Under the pieces are notes generated by a model. That model was not told where the DNA came from. It searched no databases and saw only the letters and a list, made by a program, of their open reading frames with translations. From positions 62,001-126,000 of the forward strand of contig JBAOII010000011.1 of assembly GCA_037045685.1 (NCBI GenBank): 64,000 nt of DNA, given 5' to 3'. Source of the DNA: Competibacter_A sp037045685. Its GTDB lineage: Bacteria; Pseudomonadota; Gammaproteobacteria; Competibacterales; Competibacteraceae. Position 1 is the first letter of the stretch; every line of letters starts with the position of its first letter. Both the position numbers and the translations under genes were made by a program. This document shows positions 1-8,045 of the stretch, in pieces.

Positions 1-196
1 GACGGAGTGAAAAGTCTACAGGAACGGCCAGGGTTTCTCAGCCAGCCCCGTCATTTTTTTGTAATGACCGAGGGCTCAGCCAGGTGGCACGGAATTTGAT
101 GAGATATCGGCGTGCCGGGGGCGACAATAGAATTTTAGACCCGAATCGCTTAGGATCAGGATAAGCAATGATTCATGTCTACAGGAAAATGGCTTG
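1..196. other. leader region before the lytic transglycosylase gene
   Basis: No gene is visible in this stretch. The sequence AGGAAA at about 183-188 can serve as a weak ribosome binding site for the ATG at 197. A TGGCAC-N5-TTGA motif at 85-99 resembles a sigma-54 promoter but lacks the conserved -12 C, so it is not called. Confidence 0.4.
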
Positions 197-1231
197 ATGA
201 AGTTACGATACTGTCTCGTGATTTGGGCCGTGGCCGTCCATCCCGGCAGCGCTCAGAGTGCGAGCCCGGGACCGGACTGGCTCAAACTCATCAAAGAGGC
301 GCCGGTCGTCCAGACTGAATGGGCGACCCGCTACGAGCACGGCGAAGGCGTGGCGCAGGACTATGGCCGGGCGATGCAACTGTACTGCGCGGCAGCCCGG
401 CGCGGCCACGCGCCCGCCCAGTATCAGTTGGGCTGGATGTTCGCCAACGGCCGCGGCGTGGCGCGGGACGATGCCCAGGCGGCGGCGTGGTTCCGGTTGG
501 CGGCGGCGAAGGGCGATGCGCCCGCCAAGCAAATGTTGGCGCGGGTGGACGATCCGACCAAGGTCAAGCGGGCGGCTTGCGCGGAGCCGGTGGACCCGAC
601 GCGAAAACCGCCGGCCATGCAACTCGCCATCCGGCGGGGTCCGCCTTCGCCAGAGCGAGCCCGAGTCGAGGCGCTGGTGACGCGCATGGCGCCGAATTAC
701 GGCTTGCAACCGTCCCTGGTGCTGGCGGTGATCGAGGCCGAGTCCGGCTACAACAGCCAAGCCCGCTCGATCAAGGACGCGCAGGGATTGATGCAACTGA
801 TTCCCGAGACCGCCCAGCGATTCGGCGTGCAAGACCCCTACGATCCGGTGCAGAACCTGCATGGCGGCATGGCGTATTTGCGGTGGTTGCTGGCCTACTT
901 TCGAGGAGATGTTCGTCTGACGCTGGCCGGTTACAACGCTGGGGAAGGTGCGGTGCTGCGGTATGGCGGCGTGCCGCCTTACGCGGAAACCCGGGCTTAC
1001 GTCGAGAAGATCACTCGCGTCTACGGTCAACTGGCCCATCCGGCGGTGGCGCCGGTGACCCAACCCGCGCCCCTGAGCCGGCCGCCGTTCGCGCCCGCGA
1101 TGTTGCCTGCGGTCTCGGTGATGCCGGCTCCGATGCCGGTCGATGCGGCGAGGAAAGATGGCCCACAGCCGATGGTAAAACCGGACCGGGCGACAGGCCC
1201 CGCGTCGGTCGCCAGCGCGCCAGCCCGCTGA
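197..1231 (+). CDS. periplasmic lytic transglycosylase with Sel1-like repeats
   Basis: Predicted murein lytic transglycosylase of about 344 residues that would cleave the MurNAc-GlcNAc bond in the periplasm. An N-terminal hydrophobic stretch with an AQSAS-type end looks like a signal peptide. Residues about 40-115 hold two Sel1/TPR-like repeats (EHGEGVAQDYGRAMQLY and NGRGVARDDAQAAAWF). Residues about 157-275 are an SLT domain with the catalytic Glu in IEAESGYN, the GLMQLIPETA motif and the AGYNAGEGAV motif. The C-terminal 60 residues are proline- and alanine-rich and probably disordered. A TTG lies directly before the ATG; I chose the ATG. The gene converges on rsmJ with only 21 bp between stops. 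The exact Mlt class is not determined. Confidence 0.9.
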   Translation: MKLRYCLVIWAVAVHPGSAQSASPGPDWLKLIKEAPVVQTEWATRYEHGEGVAQDYGRAMQLYCAAARRGHAPAQYQLGWMFANGRGVARDDAQAAAWFRLAAAKGDAPAKQMLARVDDPTKVKRAACAEPVDPTRKPPAMQLAIRRGPPSPERARVEALVTRMAPNYGLQPSLVLAVIEAESGYNSQARSIKDAQGLMQLIPETAQRFGVQDPYDPVQNLHGGMAYLRWLLAYFRGDVRLTLAGYNAGEGAVLRYGGVPPYAETRAYVEKITRVYGQLAHPAVAPVTQPAPLSRPPFAPAMLPAVSVMPAPMPVDAARKDGPQPMVKPDRATGPASVASAPAR

Positions 1232-1252
1232 TCGGAGGGACCGTCGCAACCG

Positions 1253-2071
1253 CTATTCGCGGCCGACGGGATAAATATCGAAACGGGTGTTGGGCGCGAT
1301 GATCTGGAAACCTGGCGGCGGTCCCGTCAGCGCCGGAGCGAGCCGGGGCCGCTTGACCACCACCCGCCGCCGGGCGCACCCCAGCGCGACCGCGAGCAGG
1401 CCCGATGCGTCCTCATCGGCGCCGACCAATTGCCGCAGCAGCCGCATTTCCTTTTTCACCAGCGCCGACTTTCGCCGATGCGGGTACATCGGGTCCAGAT
1501 AAACGACTTCGGGGCACAGATGCTCCGGAAGGCCCGATAAAAATTCCCGGCTGTCCGCTTCGACCAAGCGCAACCGCTCCCGAATCCAGGAGCCGATTTC
1601 GGGGTCCCGCGCGGCGCGCAGCAGGCCGTCGCGCAACAGGGCGGCAATGATCGGCGACCGTTCCACCGCGCACACGTTACAGCCCAGGCAAGCCAGAGCG
1701 AAGGCGTCTCGGCCCAGGCCGGCGGTGGCGTCCACCACGGTCGTGGTCCGCTGGCGTTTCGGCCCGACCGCCCTGGCGAGCGGCTGGTTTTGCCCCCCGC
1801 CGAAGCGGCGCCGGTGAGCGGCTCGGCCTTGAACGAAATCGACGCAAATCGGTCCTGGCGCGCCCGGTCCCGACTCTCGCAACTCCAAGCGCTCCGGCGT
1901 CAGGCACAGCCAGTGGGAGCAGTCGCTGGCGATGGGATCGCTGACCAGGGGCAGCCCGAGTTCGGCGGCCAGATCGGCGGCCAGCTTACGGTGGACCGAG
2001 GGCTCGGCGAAAACCCCGACGGTCGCGGGTTCGGCGATGCTCACGAGCGGGGGGATCAAGAACTCGGACAC
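1253..2071 (-). CDS. rsmJ: 16S rRNA (guanine1516-N2)-methyltransferase RsmJ
   Basis: SAM-dependent methyltransferase that modifies G1516 of 16S rRNA in the small subunit. The 272-residue protein has the RsmJ signatures: an FGGG-QPLARAVG segment, the SAM-binding motif VVDATAGLGRDAFALA near residues 110-125, and the catalytic DPMYP motif followed by RKSALVKKEMR. The length is close to the E. coli protein (250 residues). The start used is GTG at 2071. It lies 42 bp downstream of the phasin gene on the same strand, so the two may share a transcript, although no functional link is known. Confidence 0.93.
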   Translation of the reverse strand: MSEFLIPPLVSIAEPATVGVFAEPSVHRKLAADLAAELGLPLVSDPIASDCSHWLCLTPERLELRESGPGAPGPICVDFVQGRAAHRRRFGGGQNQPLARAVGPKRQRTTTVVDATAGLGRDAFALACLGCNVCAVERSPIIAALLRDGLLRAARDPEIGSWIRERLRLVEADSREFLSGLPEHLCPEVVYLDPMYPHRRKSALVKKEMRLLRQLVGADEDASGLLAVALGCARRRVVVKRPRLAPALTGPPPGFQIIAPNTRFDIYPVGRE

Positions 2072-2113
2072 CCCGCCGGGACGGGGTGTTGACCGATGGC
2101 GGGCCGCAAGGCT

Positions 2114-2470
2114 TCAAGCGGCCTTGGGCAGCACGTCTTCCAGCGCCGCCTTTGCCAGATTGTCCATCTCGGTCTTGAAGCGAGCGGCCATGTCGGACAT
2201 CGCCCTGGCATCGTTCATGAGCTTCTGCTGCACGGTCTTGGCGATCTCGGATTGGCGCTTGTAAAAATCCTGAAGGCTCTGGAAATCGGTGATCTCGGCG
2301 GCGGCCTTCATCTGGTTGAGGCCGATGTCCAGATAGGATTTTAGCGCGTTCATCTGGAACACCACCATTTTCTCGACGTTGGCGGCGAACAGCTGATTGG
2401 CTCTGACCAGCGGCTCCGACATCATCACCCGAGGGGTTTCCAGCGCTTTATTGAACAGATCGACGACCAT
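2114..2470 (-). CDS. phasin family protein (PHA granule-associated)
   Basis: Small amphipathic phasin of 118 residues (Phasin_2 type) expected to coat polyhydroxyalkanoate granules. The sequence is almost entirely predicted helix, with heptad-like spacing in segments such as QSLQDFYKRQSEIAKTVQQ and ends in LPKAA. The start is the ATG at 2470: a GGAG lies six bases upstream, whereas the longer reading frame would begin inside the promoter. The upstream region holds a good sigma-70 promoter overlapped by TTGC/GCAA palindromes, suggesting repression by a PhaR-like regulator (inference). Its presence implies PHA storage, although no PHA synthase gene is in the window. Confidence 0.88.
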   Translation of the reverse strand: MVVDLFNKALETPRVMMSEPLVRANQLFAANVEKMVVFQMNALKSYLDIGLNQMKAAAEITDFQSLQDFYKRQSEIAKTVQQKLMNDARAMSDMAARFKTEMDNLAKAALEDVLPKAA

Positions 2471-2875
2471 GGCGTGCTCCTTTAAAACGAACGGTTGTTG
2501 ATTTTGCTGCATTGCAATATACCGAGATTATTGTTGCGATGCAACATTTATCCGCTCGCTCAAACCGCTTCCGGCGGTGCCGGGAGCGCGCCGACCGGCC
2601 GTTGGAAACCGCTTGTTTCCATAATGGTTTACCGATAGGGGTAACGATAGCGAACCGGAGCGTGGACCAAGCCAAAACGCCGCATGGCGGCGCGCGGTTG
2701 CATCCGGACAACACGAAATGCCGAGGAAAATTTTATGGGCAAGCGCCCTTGTGCTAGGATATTTTTCCACATTGAAAAAGTGCCTTAAATGACGGCCGGG
2801 ATTTCGCTAGCGCACCCGGCGCGTCGAAAGGGTGCTCGCTGCTCCGATCACCAGCCGACTTTGGAGGTATTAATA
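2471..2875. promoter_or_regulatory. divergent intergenic region between phasin and gltA
   Basis: This 405-bp gap separates two divergent genes. On the minus strand a promoter reads TTGCAT (complement of 2539-2544), 17 bp, TATATT (complement of 2516-2521), placed correctly for the phasin. Two inverted TTGC/GCAA sites (2534-2544, spacer 3; 2504-2517, spacer 6) overlap it. The right half, from about 2560 to 2875, should hold the gltA promoter; a possible -10 TAGGAT lies near 2755, but no convincing -35 is seen. Confidence 0.55.
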
Positions 2876-4162
2876 ATGACAACGATCACCTTTAAGGATG
2901 AAGCCACTGGAAAAACGGTGCAGATGCCGGTGCTGGAGCCGACTTACGGCCATCCAGTAGTGGACATCGGCCGGCTGGCCAAGGAATTTGGGTTTTTTAC
3001 CTACGATCCGGGCTTCATGTCCACCGCCAGTTGCCAGAGCACGATCACCTACCTGGACGGCGACAAGGGTGAGTTGCTGTATCGCGGCTTTCCCATCGAG
3101 CAACTGGCGGAGAGGTGCAATTTCCTGGAAGTCTGCTATCTGCTGCTGTATGGAGAGTTGCCCAGCGCCGAAAAAAAGGAGGTTTTCGAGACCAGCATCA
3201 CCCGGCATAACCGAATCCGCGAAAATCTCCGCCGGTTTTTCCACGGCTTCAACTACGATGCCCATCCCATGGCGATGATGACGGCCGCGGTCAGCTCGCT
3301 CTCTGCGTTCTTTCACGACCGGCTGAATATCCAGGATTACGAAGACCGCATGGTCACCGCTCGCCGGTTGATCGCCAAAATGCCGACCATCGCCGCCGCC
3401 TGCTACAAGCACAGCATCGGCGATCCCTCGATTTATCCTCGCGACGACCTGAGCTACACCGGCAATCTGCTCTACATGATGTTCAGCCTGCCCGGCAAGC
3501 GCTACGAGGTGAATCCGGTGGCCGAGCGGGCGCTGGACGTGCTGTTTACCCTGCACGCCGACCACGAGCAGAATGCGTCCACATCCACGGTACGGCTGGC
3601 GGGCTCCTCCGGCACCAATCCTTATGCGGCTGTCGCGGCGGGCATCGCCTGTCTGTGGGGTCCGGCGCACGGCGGCGCCAACGAGGCGGTGATTCGGATG
3701 CTCGACCAGATCGGCGACGTGTCGAACATCGATGGCTTTATCGCCAAGGTCAAAGACAAGAACAGCGGCGTGCGACTGATGGGGTTCGGCCATCGCGTCT
3801 ACAAGAATTTCGACCCGCGCGCCCGAATCATCAAGAAAATCTGCCACGAAGTGCTGGAGAGCCTCGGCCACGATCCACGTCTGGATTTGGCCATGCGGCT
3901 GGAGGAAATCGCGCTCAGCGATCCTTACTTCATCGAGCGCAAGCTGTATCCGAACGTGGATTTCTACTCCGGCATCATTTACAGCGCACTGAAAATCCCG
4001 GTCGAGATGTTCACGGTGATGTTCGCCATCGCCCGTACCGCCGGCTGGATCAGTCACTGGATCGAGATGATCACCGAAAAGGATCAGAAAATCGGCCGAC
4101 CCAGGCAACTTTACGTCGGCGATGCTCGCCGCGACGTTCCCGATTTGAGCGAGCGCTCGTAA
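2876..4162 (+). CDS. gltA: citrate synthase (type II, hexameric family)
   Basis: Condenses acetyl-CoA with oxaloacetate to citrate, the entry step of the TCA cycle. The 428-residue length equals E. coli GltA (427). Visible motifs include the N-terminal beta-rich domain with PTYG and the D-PGF substrate loop, the LAGSSGTNPYAAVAAGIACLWGPAHGG region carrying an active-site His, GFGHRVYKNFDPRA with the second active-site His, and LYPNVDFYSG. The start is the ATG at 2876, preceded by GGAGG at 2863-2867; the upstream in-frame extension is unlike the family. An intrinsic terminator follows the stop codon. Confidence 0.97.
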   Translation: MTTITFKDEATGKTVQMPVLEPTYGHPVVDIGRLAKEFGFFTYDPGFMSTASCQSTITYLDGDKGELLYRGFPIEQLAERCNFLEVCYLLLYGELPSAEKKEVFETSITRHNRIRENLRRFFHGFNYDAHPMAMMTAAVSSLSAFFHDRLNIQDYEDRMVTARRLIAKMPTIAAACYKHSIGDPSIYPRDDLSYTGNLLYMMFSLPGKRYEVNPVAERALDVLFTLHADHEQNASTSTVRLAGSSGTNPYAAVAAGIACLWGPAHGGANEAVIRMLDQIGDVSNIDGFIAKVKDKNSGVRLMGFGHRVYKNFDPRARIIKKICHEVLESLGHDPRLDLAMRLEEIALSDPYFIERKLYPNVDFYSGIIYSALKIPVEMFTVMFAIARTAGWISHWIEMITEKDQKIGRPRQLYVGDARRDVPDLSERS

Positions 4163-4187
4163 TCCGCTAGCCAGCGGCTAGGTCAAC

Positions 4188-4216
4188 AAAGGCGATTCCG
4201 ATGAATCGCCTTTTTG
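4188..4216 (+). terminator. intrinsic terminator after gltA
   Basis: AAAGGCGATTC, a four-base loop, GAATCGCCTTTTT: an 11-bp stem followed by a T-run, 25 bp after the gltA stop. The A-rich left flank could let it work on the minus strand too, for the facing carboxypeptidase gene. Confidence 0.88.
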
Positions 4217-4247
4217 TTTCGGTGGGAGGATAGCGCCTCAAACCATT

Positions 4248-5912
4248 TCAGATCCGTCGCTTGGGACTTTTCTGGGGAAGCTTGGAAACGGTGGGCTCGG
4301 CGCGGGCGATCACCCTGGAAGCCGAGCGCTTATCCGGCTTTATCGCCGCGACAGCCACCGGTTTGTCGGCCTTGGCGTTTGGAAGCGAACCGGCCGCCGG
4401 TTTGGTCTTGGCGGAGGCGAGGGTTGCCGGTTTGGTCTTGGCGGAGGCGAGGGTTGCCGGTTTGGTCTTGGCGGAGGCGAGGGTTGCCGGTTTGGTCTTG
4501 GCGGAGGCGAGGGCTGCCGGCTTGGTCTTGGCGGAGGCCATCACGACCTTCTGGGGCGGAGTGGTGTTGGGGGTTGCTTTGGCGCGAGCCGGGGCGGGGA
4601 CCGGTTCGGCCGAAAATTCCGCGAGCGTTTTCCGCCTTGCGAGGACACGGGCCAGACTGCCGCTCACCACGGCCGGCTGATCCACGATTGGACCGGCAAG
4701 CGATTGGGCGGGCGCCGGTTTGGGCGAAGTCGCGACCGGCTCTAAATCGTCGTCCTGCACGGGGGCCGGGCGGCTGGCGACCCGAACGGGCGCCGGTTTG
4801 GGCGAAGTCGCGACCGGCTCGAAATCGTTGTCCTGCACGGGGGTCGGGCGGCTGGCCATTCGGGCGGGCGCCGGTTTGCGTTGAATCGAGGCCGGGGGTT
4901 CGAGATCCTCATCCTCGCCCGCCGGACGGGACCAGACCAAGTAGTCCGGCGTTTTGGAGGTGGTTGGCGTGTTGCGAACCAGGATGGGCCGCGGCTCGAA
5001 GTCGGGCTGCATGATGGGCGGAGGCGTGCCGACGCCGCTCCGGGCAAAGCCGTAGTCGAGCAGGGTGCGGGCATCCTGCCACAGCGTTCCGCTGTTGGGG
5101 CTGTTCATGATCGAAACGATCAACCGGGTGCCGCCACGATCCACCTCGCCGACAAAACAGCGACGAGCCTTGAGGGTGAAGCCGGTCTTGCCGCCGCGGG
5201 TGCCTTCGTAGGAGGACAGCAACCGGTTGTGGTTCACGACCTGCACCAGCCGCGAATCCCCGTAAGGTCCTTGGCCGGAATCGATGCGCAGGGTCGCGCT
5301 GCGGGTGCGCACGATGTCGGAGAACATTGCATAGTTCATGGCGTGACGGAAAATCAACGCCATATCGTAGGCCGTGGAGTAATGCTCCTCGTCCGGCAAG
5401 CCGTGCGGGTTCATGAAGTGGCTGTCGCGGGCGCCGATTTGCCAGGCTTTGGCGTTCATCAGATCGGCAAAGCCATAAACCGAGCCGCCCGCCGCCTCGG
5501 CCAGAGTTTCGGCCGCATCGTTGCCCGATTTGAGCAACAATCCGTAGAGCAGGTCCTGGGTCGAAGCGGTCTCGCCGGCCCGCAGGCCGATGCGGCTCGG
5601 CGCCGTGCTGGCGGCTTGGGGGCTGGCCTGCACGCGGGAGTTCGGATCGAGGCGCTCCATGGCCAGCAGCGCGGTCAGCACCTTGGTGGTGCTGGCGGGC
5701 GGCAAGCGCAAATGAGGCTCCTTGGCGAACAGGATTTCACCCGTGTCGGCGTTCATCAGCACGGCGGCTCGGGCGGCGACATCGGGCTGAGAAAACGATC
5801 CCCAACCTTCTTGACCCGAGGCGGGACCGACCATCAGCCCCAAAACCGCCCCCAATATCCAGGGATAGGGCCACCCGATACCGGATTTACCAGAGATGTT
5901 CCAAAAAAGCAT
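4248..5912 (-). CDS. serine-type D-Ala-D-Ala carboxypeptidase (S11, DacA/PBP5-like) with repeat-rich C-terminal tail
   Basis: Penicillin-binding protein of peptidase family S11 that would trim the terminal D-Ala of peptidoglycan pentapeptides in the periplasm. The 554-residue protein has an N-terminal membrane/signal segment, then the catalytic set: S-T-T-K (Ser74, Lys77), S-G-N (129-131) and K-T-G (242-244). The catalytic part ends near residue 300. The remaining 250 residues replace the usual PBP5 beta domain with Pro/Ala/Lys-rich low-complexity sequence containing two repeat families (26-residue and 10-residue units), ending in a basic tail. The start is ATG 5912, with GAGG eight bases upstream; the longer frame has no site. 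The tail may bind the cell wall or span it; that is inference. Confidence 0.9.
   Translation of the reverse strand: MLFWNISGKSGIGWPYPWILGAVLGLMVGPASGQEGWGSFSQPDVAARAAVLMNADTGEILFAKEPHLRLPPASTTKVLTALLAMERLDPNSRVQASPQAASTAPSRIGLRAGETASTQDLLYGLLLKSGNDAAETLAEAAGGSVYGFADLMNAKAWQIGARDSHFMNPHGLPDEEHYSTAYDMALIFRHAMNYAMFSDIVRTRSATLRIDSGQGPYGDSRLVQVVNHNRLLSSYEGTRGGKTGFTLKARRCFVGEVDRGGTRLIVSIMNSPNSGTLWQDARTLLDYGFARSGVGTPPPIMQPDFEPRPILVRNTPTTSKTPDYLVWSRPAGEDEDLEPPASIQRKPAPARMASRPTPVQDNDFEPVATSPKPAPVRVASRPAPVQDDDLEPVATSPKPAPAQSLAGPIVDQPAVVSGSLARVLARRKTLAEFSAEPVPAPARAKATPNTTPPQKVVMASAKTKPAALASAKTKPATLASAKTKPATLASAKTKPATLASAKTKPAAGSLPNAKADKPVAVAAIKPDKRSASRVIARAEPTVSKLPQKSPKRRI
4391..4550. repeat. 30-bp tandem repeat within the carboxypeptidase gene
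   Basis: Four consecutive near-identical 30-bp units at 4401-4520 (each TTTGGTCTTGGCGGAGGCGA plus 10 bases), followed by a diverging fifth. They encode 10-residue units of the type AKTKPATLAS on the minus strand. The near-identity at DNA level suggests recent expansion. Confidence 0.92.
4710..4870. repeat. 78-bp tandem repeat within the carboxypeptidase gene
   Basis: Two 78-bp units beginning GGGCGCCGGTTTG at 4710 and 4788, with the beginning of a third at about 4866. Each encodes a 26-residue unit on the minus strand of the form PAPVQDDDLEPVATSPKP plus eight residues. The copies differ by a handful of substitutions. Confidence 0.88.
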
Positions 5913-6381
5913 GTACTTAACCTCGTCGCCGTCTGAAGTTCGGGTTTTGCCGTCCCGCGATGCTCGGGGTAGCGATCCGGCCACCATGTTCGCTAGGTTC
6001 GTTTGGCGGAATGCGATAGTCATTTATTCTGGACAAAAACTTGGCAAACAGCCAGCACCCCGGATAGAAATTATGACTTCCGGAGCGATTCCTGCGGGTG
6101 AGGTTGCCCGCAAACGGATCCGGCCGCTCGACCAGGGCAGTTCAAGTGCCGAGCCGCCGGGGCTCGGCTTGGATTGCCAGGAGAGCTTGGTGCGGTATCT
6201 GGCCCGAGTGATTATAGGGCGCTTGCCCCCCATTCCCGAACGGTTGCCGAACGTTTGTGTCTACCCCCGCAGTGTTCCCGAAGATAGGCGCCCCGAAGTC
6301 GGATGTCTCTTCCTGGCGGGGCGACGTTAAGCGCTCGTTGGGCGATCATGCAGGGCGATAAAACCCGGTCGGTGGTCGAAT
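5913..6381. other. 469-bp intergenic region between trmB and the carboxypeptidase gene
   Basis: Both neighbours are on the minus strand. The open frames in this stretch are short, have no recognisable family and no clear ribosome binding site. I see no RNA gene or strong hairpin here; it probably carries the carboxypeptidase promoter. Confidence 0.4.
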
Positions 6382-7191
6382 TTAGAGAAGTATCGCTATT
6401 TCTCCCGCATAACTGGGCGGAGAGTGATCGGTCATCGGGCAGTGAGTCCGCTTTTTAAATAGTACTTCCCACACGTTATGTCCCAAATTATTGCCACGTC
6501 GCTCGAATTTCGTTAAGGGTCGATAGTTCGGGCGTTGCGCGAATCCGTTACCGGCTGCTGTGTTCTCCAGCTCGGAAGCGACGAGAAGGGTGTCTAGTAT
6601 CGAGCGGGCATAGCTCTCGCAGTCGGTCGCGATATGGAGTTGCCCGGCTGGCTTAAGTTTTCGGACCAGCAGCGCCACAAAGGATGGCTGGATGAGGCGT
6701 CGCTTGTGATGGCGCGTTTTGGGCCAGGGATCGGGAAAGAAAATCTGAACGCGATCCAGGCATCCGTCCGGCAGATATCGTTCCACTACCTCCACCGCGT
6801 CAGAACAGATGACTTGAAGGTTGGTTAAACCCAGAGCCACGGCTCTCAGCAATAAATGCCCGATACCGGGACGATGGACTTCTATCCCGAGAAAATCGAT
6901 TCCTGGGTTGGCCGCGCACATGGCGGCCAAGGATTCGCCATCGCCGAAACCGATTTCCAGAACCAGCGGCGCACTGCGGCCAAAAGCCCGTTTCGGATCA
7001 AATGCGGTGCAGCCGGTTTCGAGCCCGAAGCGCCCCCATGATTCGGCCAGCGCCCGCTGTTGGGCCCCGGTGATCCGACTCTGGCGGCGGACATAGCTTT
7101 TGATGCGGCGCGGCAAGTCGTTCCCCGTGTCGGGATGGCAAGAGGAAAACGCGATCTTGCCGGAATCATTGACGCTGTCGGTCGAGTGCAT
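6382..7191 (-). CDS. trmB: tRNA (guanine-N7-)-methyltransferase
   Basis: Adds m7G at position 46 of tRNAs using SAM. The protein shows the family pattern RRIKSYVRRQSRIT at the N-terminus, the SAM site LEIGFGDGESLA, the segment DFLGIEVHRPGI, and the catalytic FFPDPWPKTRHHKRRL. Near the end come KFERRGNNLGH and VWEVLF. About 20 extra residues follow the usual terminus. The start is uncertain: ATG at 7191 is used, giving 269 residues, and a GTG at 7236 would add 15; neither has a good ribosome binding site. E. coli TrmB has 239 residues. Confidence 0.93.
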   Translation of the reverse strand: MHSTDSVNDSGKIAFSSCHPDTGNDLPRRIKSYVRRQSRITGAQQRALAESWGRFGLETGCTAFDPKRAFGRSAPLVLEIGFGDGESLAAMCAANPGIDFLGIEVHRPGIGHLLLRAVALGLTNLQVICSDAVEVVERYLPDGCLDRVQIFFPDPWPKTRHHKRRLIQPSFVALLVRKLKPAGQLHIATDCESYARSILDTLLVASELENTAAGNGFAQRPNYRPLTKFERRGNNLGHNVWEVLFKKRTHCPMTDHSPPSYAGEIAILL

Positions 7192-7384
7192 CGGGATAAG
7201 GGTCCGAAATGCGATCCGATTGGGGAATGGGTTCACCCCGGTTTGGATCGGGCGGCGAGTGGGTTTATCAAATAAAAATGTTATCGAAATAATTGCGAAA
7301 ATAAAAAGAAATGTTTTACAATGATGTTGTGACCCTAATCACGTACATTTCACAACGAACATTAACGGCGGCAAAAACAAGACT

Positions 7385-7717
7385 ATGAGCAATTCCATCG
7401 AAGACATCATCAAGTCCTCTTCCATCGAGGAACTCCAGGCTTTGATCAAGAGAGCGCAGGACGAGATCGAGTACAAGAAGATCGATGAAATCGAGACCAT
7501 TCGGAACGAGTGGCTGGCCAAAGCCAGCCAGCTCGGCATGCAGCCGGAAGAAATTTTGCAGTATTCCGGGCGCAGGCGGAAATCCACCGGCAAACCCAAG
7601 TACCGCAATCCCGGTAACCCCGAACAAACCTGGACGGGTCATGGCAAAAAGCCGGGTTGGCTCAAACAGGCGGTCGAAAGCGGAGCGGACCAAGAAGATT
7701 TCCGAATTCCCGAATGA
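7385..7717 (+). CDS. H-NS-like nucleoid-associated protein
   Basis: Protein of 110 residues in the H-NS histone family, expected to bind AT-rich DNA and silence genes. Residues 1-50 form an oligomerising coiled coil (ELQALIKRAQDEIEYKKI). After a basic linker (RRRKSTGKPK) comes the C-terminal DNA-binding domain with the hallmark pattern YRNPGNPEQTWTGHGKKPGWL-like, where T-W-G-G-P-W residues match the family. ATG 7385 is preceded by an AT-rich promoter region. It stands alone between trmB (divergent) and a tRNA gene. Confidence 0.92.
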   Translation: MSNSIEDIIKSSSIEELQALIKRAQDEIEYKKIDEIETIRNEWLAKASQLGMQPEEILQYSGRRRKSTGKPKYRNPGNPEQTWTGHGKKPGWLKQAVESGADQEDFRIPE

Positions 7718-7840
7718 TGGTTTTCGAGTCATGGTAATGGCGTCCGGGATGACATCTTGCCATGATTGTTTTTTATCGTTACGATAAAGGCGCGGCCCCT
7801 CCTTAATGGCAGGGCCGCACGGACTTGTCCGGAACATGCT

Positions 7841-7914
7841 GCGGGTGTAGTTCAATGGTAGAACCTCAGCTTCCCAAGCTGATGGCGTGGGTTCGATTCC
7901 CATCACCCGCTCCA
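7841..7914 (+). tRNA. tRNA-Gly (anticodon CCC)
   Basis: A 74-nt cloverleaf including an encoded CCA end. The acceptor stem GCGGGTG pairs with CACCCGC. The anticodon stem TCAGC/GCTGA encloses the loop TTCCCAA, giving anticodon CCC. The T-arm contains GGTTCGATTCC. It would read GGG codons. Confidence 0.97.
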
Positions 7915-7921
7915 ACGCACT

Positions 7922-7956
7922 AGGGGTTACGTCACTGCGTAACCCTTTCTTTTTTG
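7922..7956 (+). terminator. intrinsic terminator after tRNA-Gly
   Basis: GGGTTACG and CGTAACCC form an 8-bp stem with a short loop, followed by TTTCTTTTTT. It begins eight bases after the tRNA end. Confidence 0.9.
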
Positions 7957-8045
7957 GCTTCCCGCATTCCGCGCCGGAGGCGTCTCGCGGCCGGCTCGAT
8001 CCGGCGGCCGGAGCCGTTTGACCATTCCACGGGAGAGTGTTCGCC

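Noticed and set aside
85..99. TGGCAC-N5-TTGA resembling a sigma-54 promoter before the lytic transglycosylase gene
   Set aside because: The invariant -12 GC is GA here, and nothing in the neighbouring genes suggests sigma-54 control.
203..1249. Long minus-strand reading frame opposite the lytic transglycosylase
   Set aside because: Arg/His-rich composition typical of an antisense shadow in GC-rich DNA, and no recognisable domain.
4391..4550. Regular 30-bp repeats as a possible CRISPR array
   Set aside because: The units are directly adjacent without spacers and encode in-frame 10-residue protein repeats.
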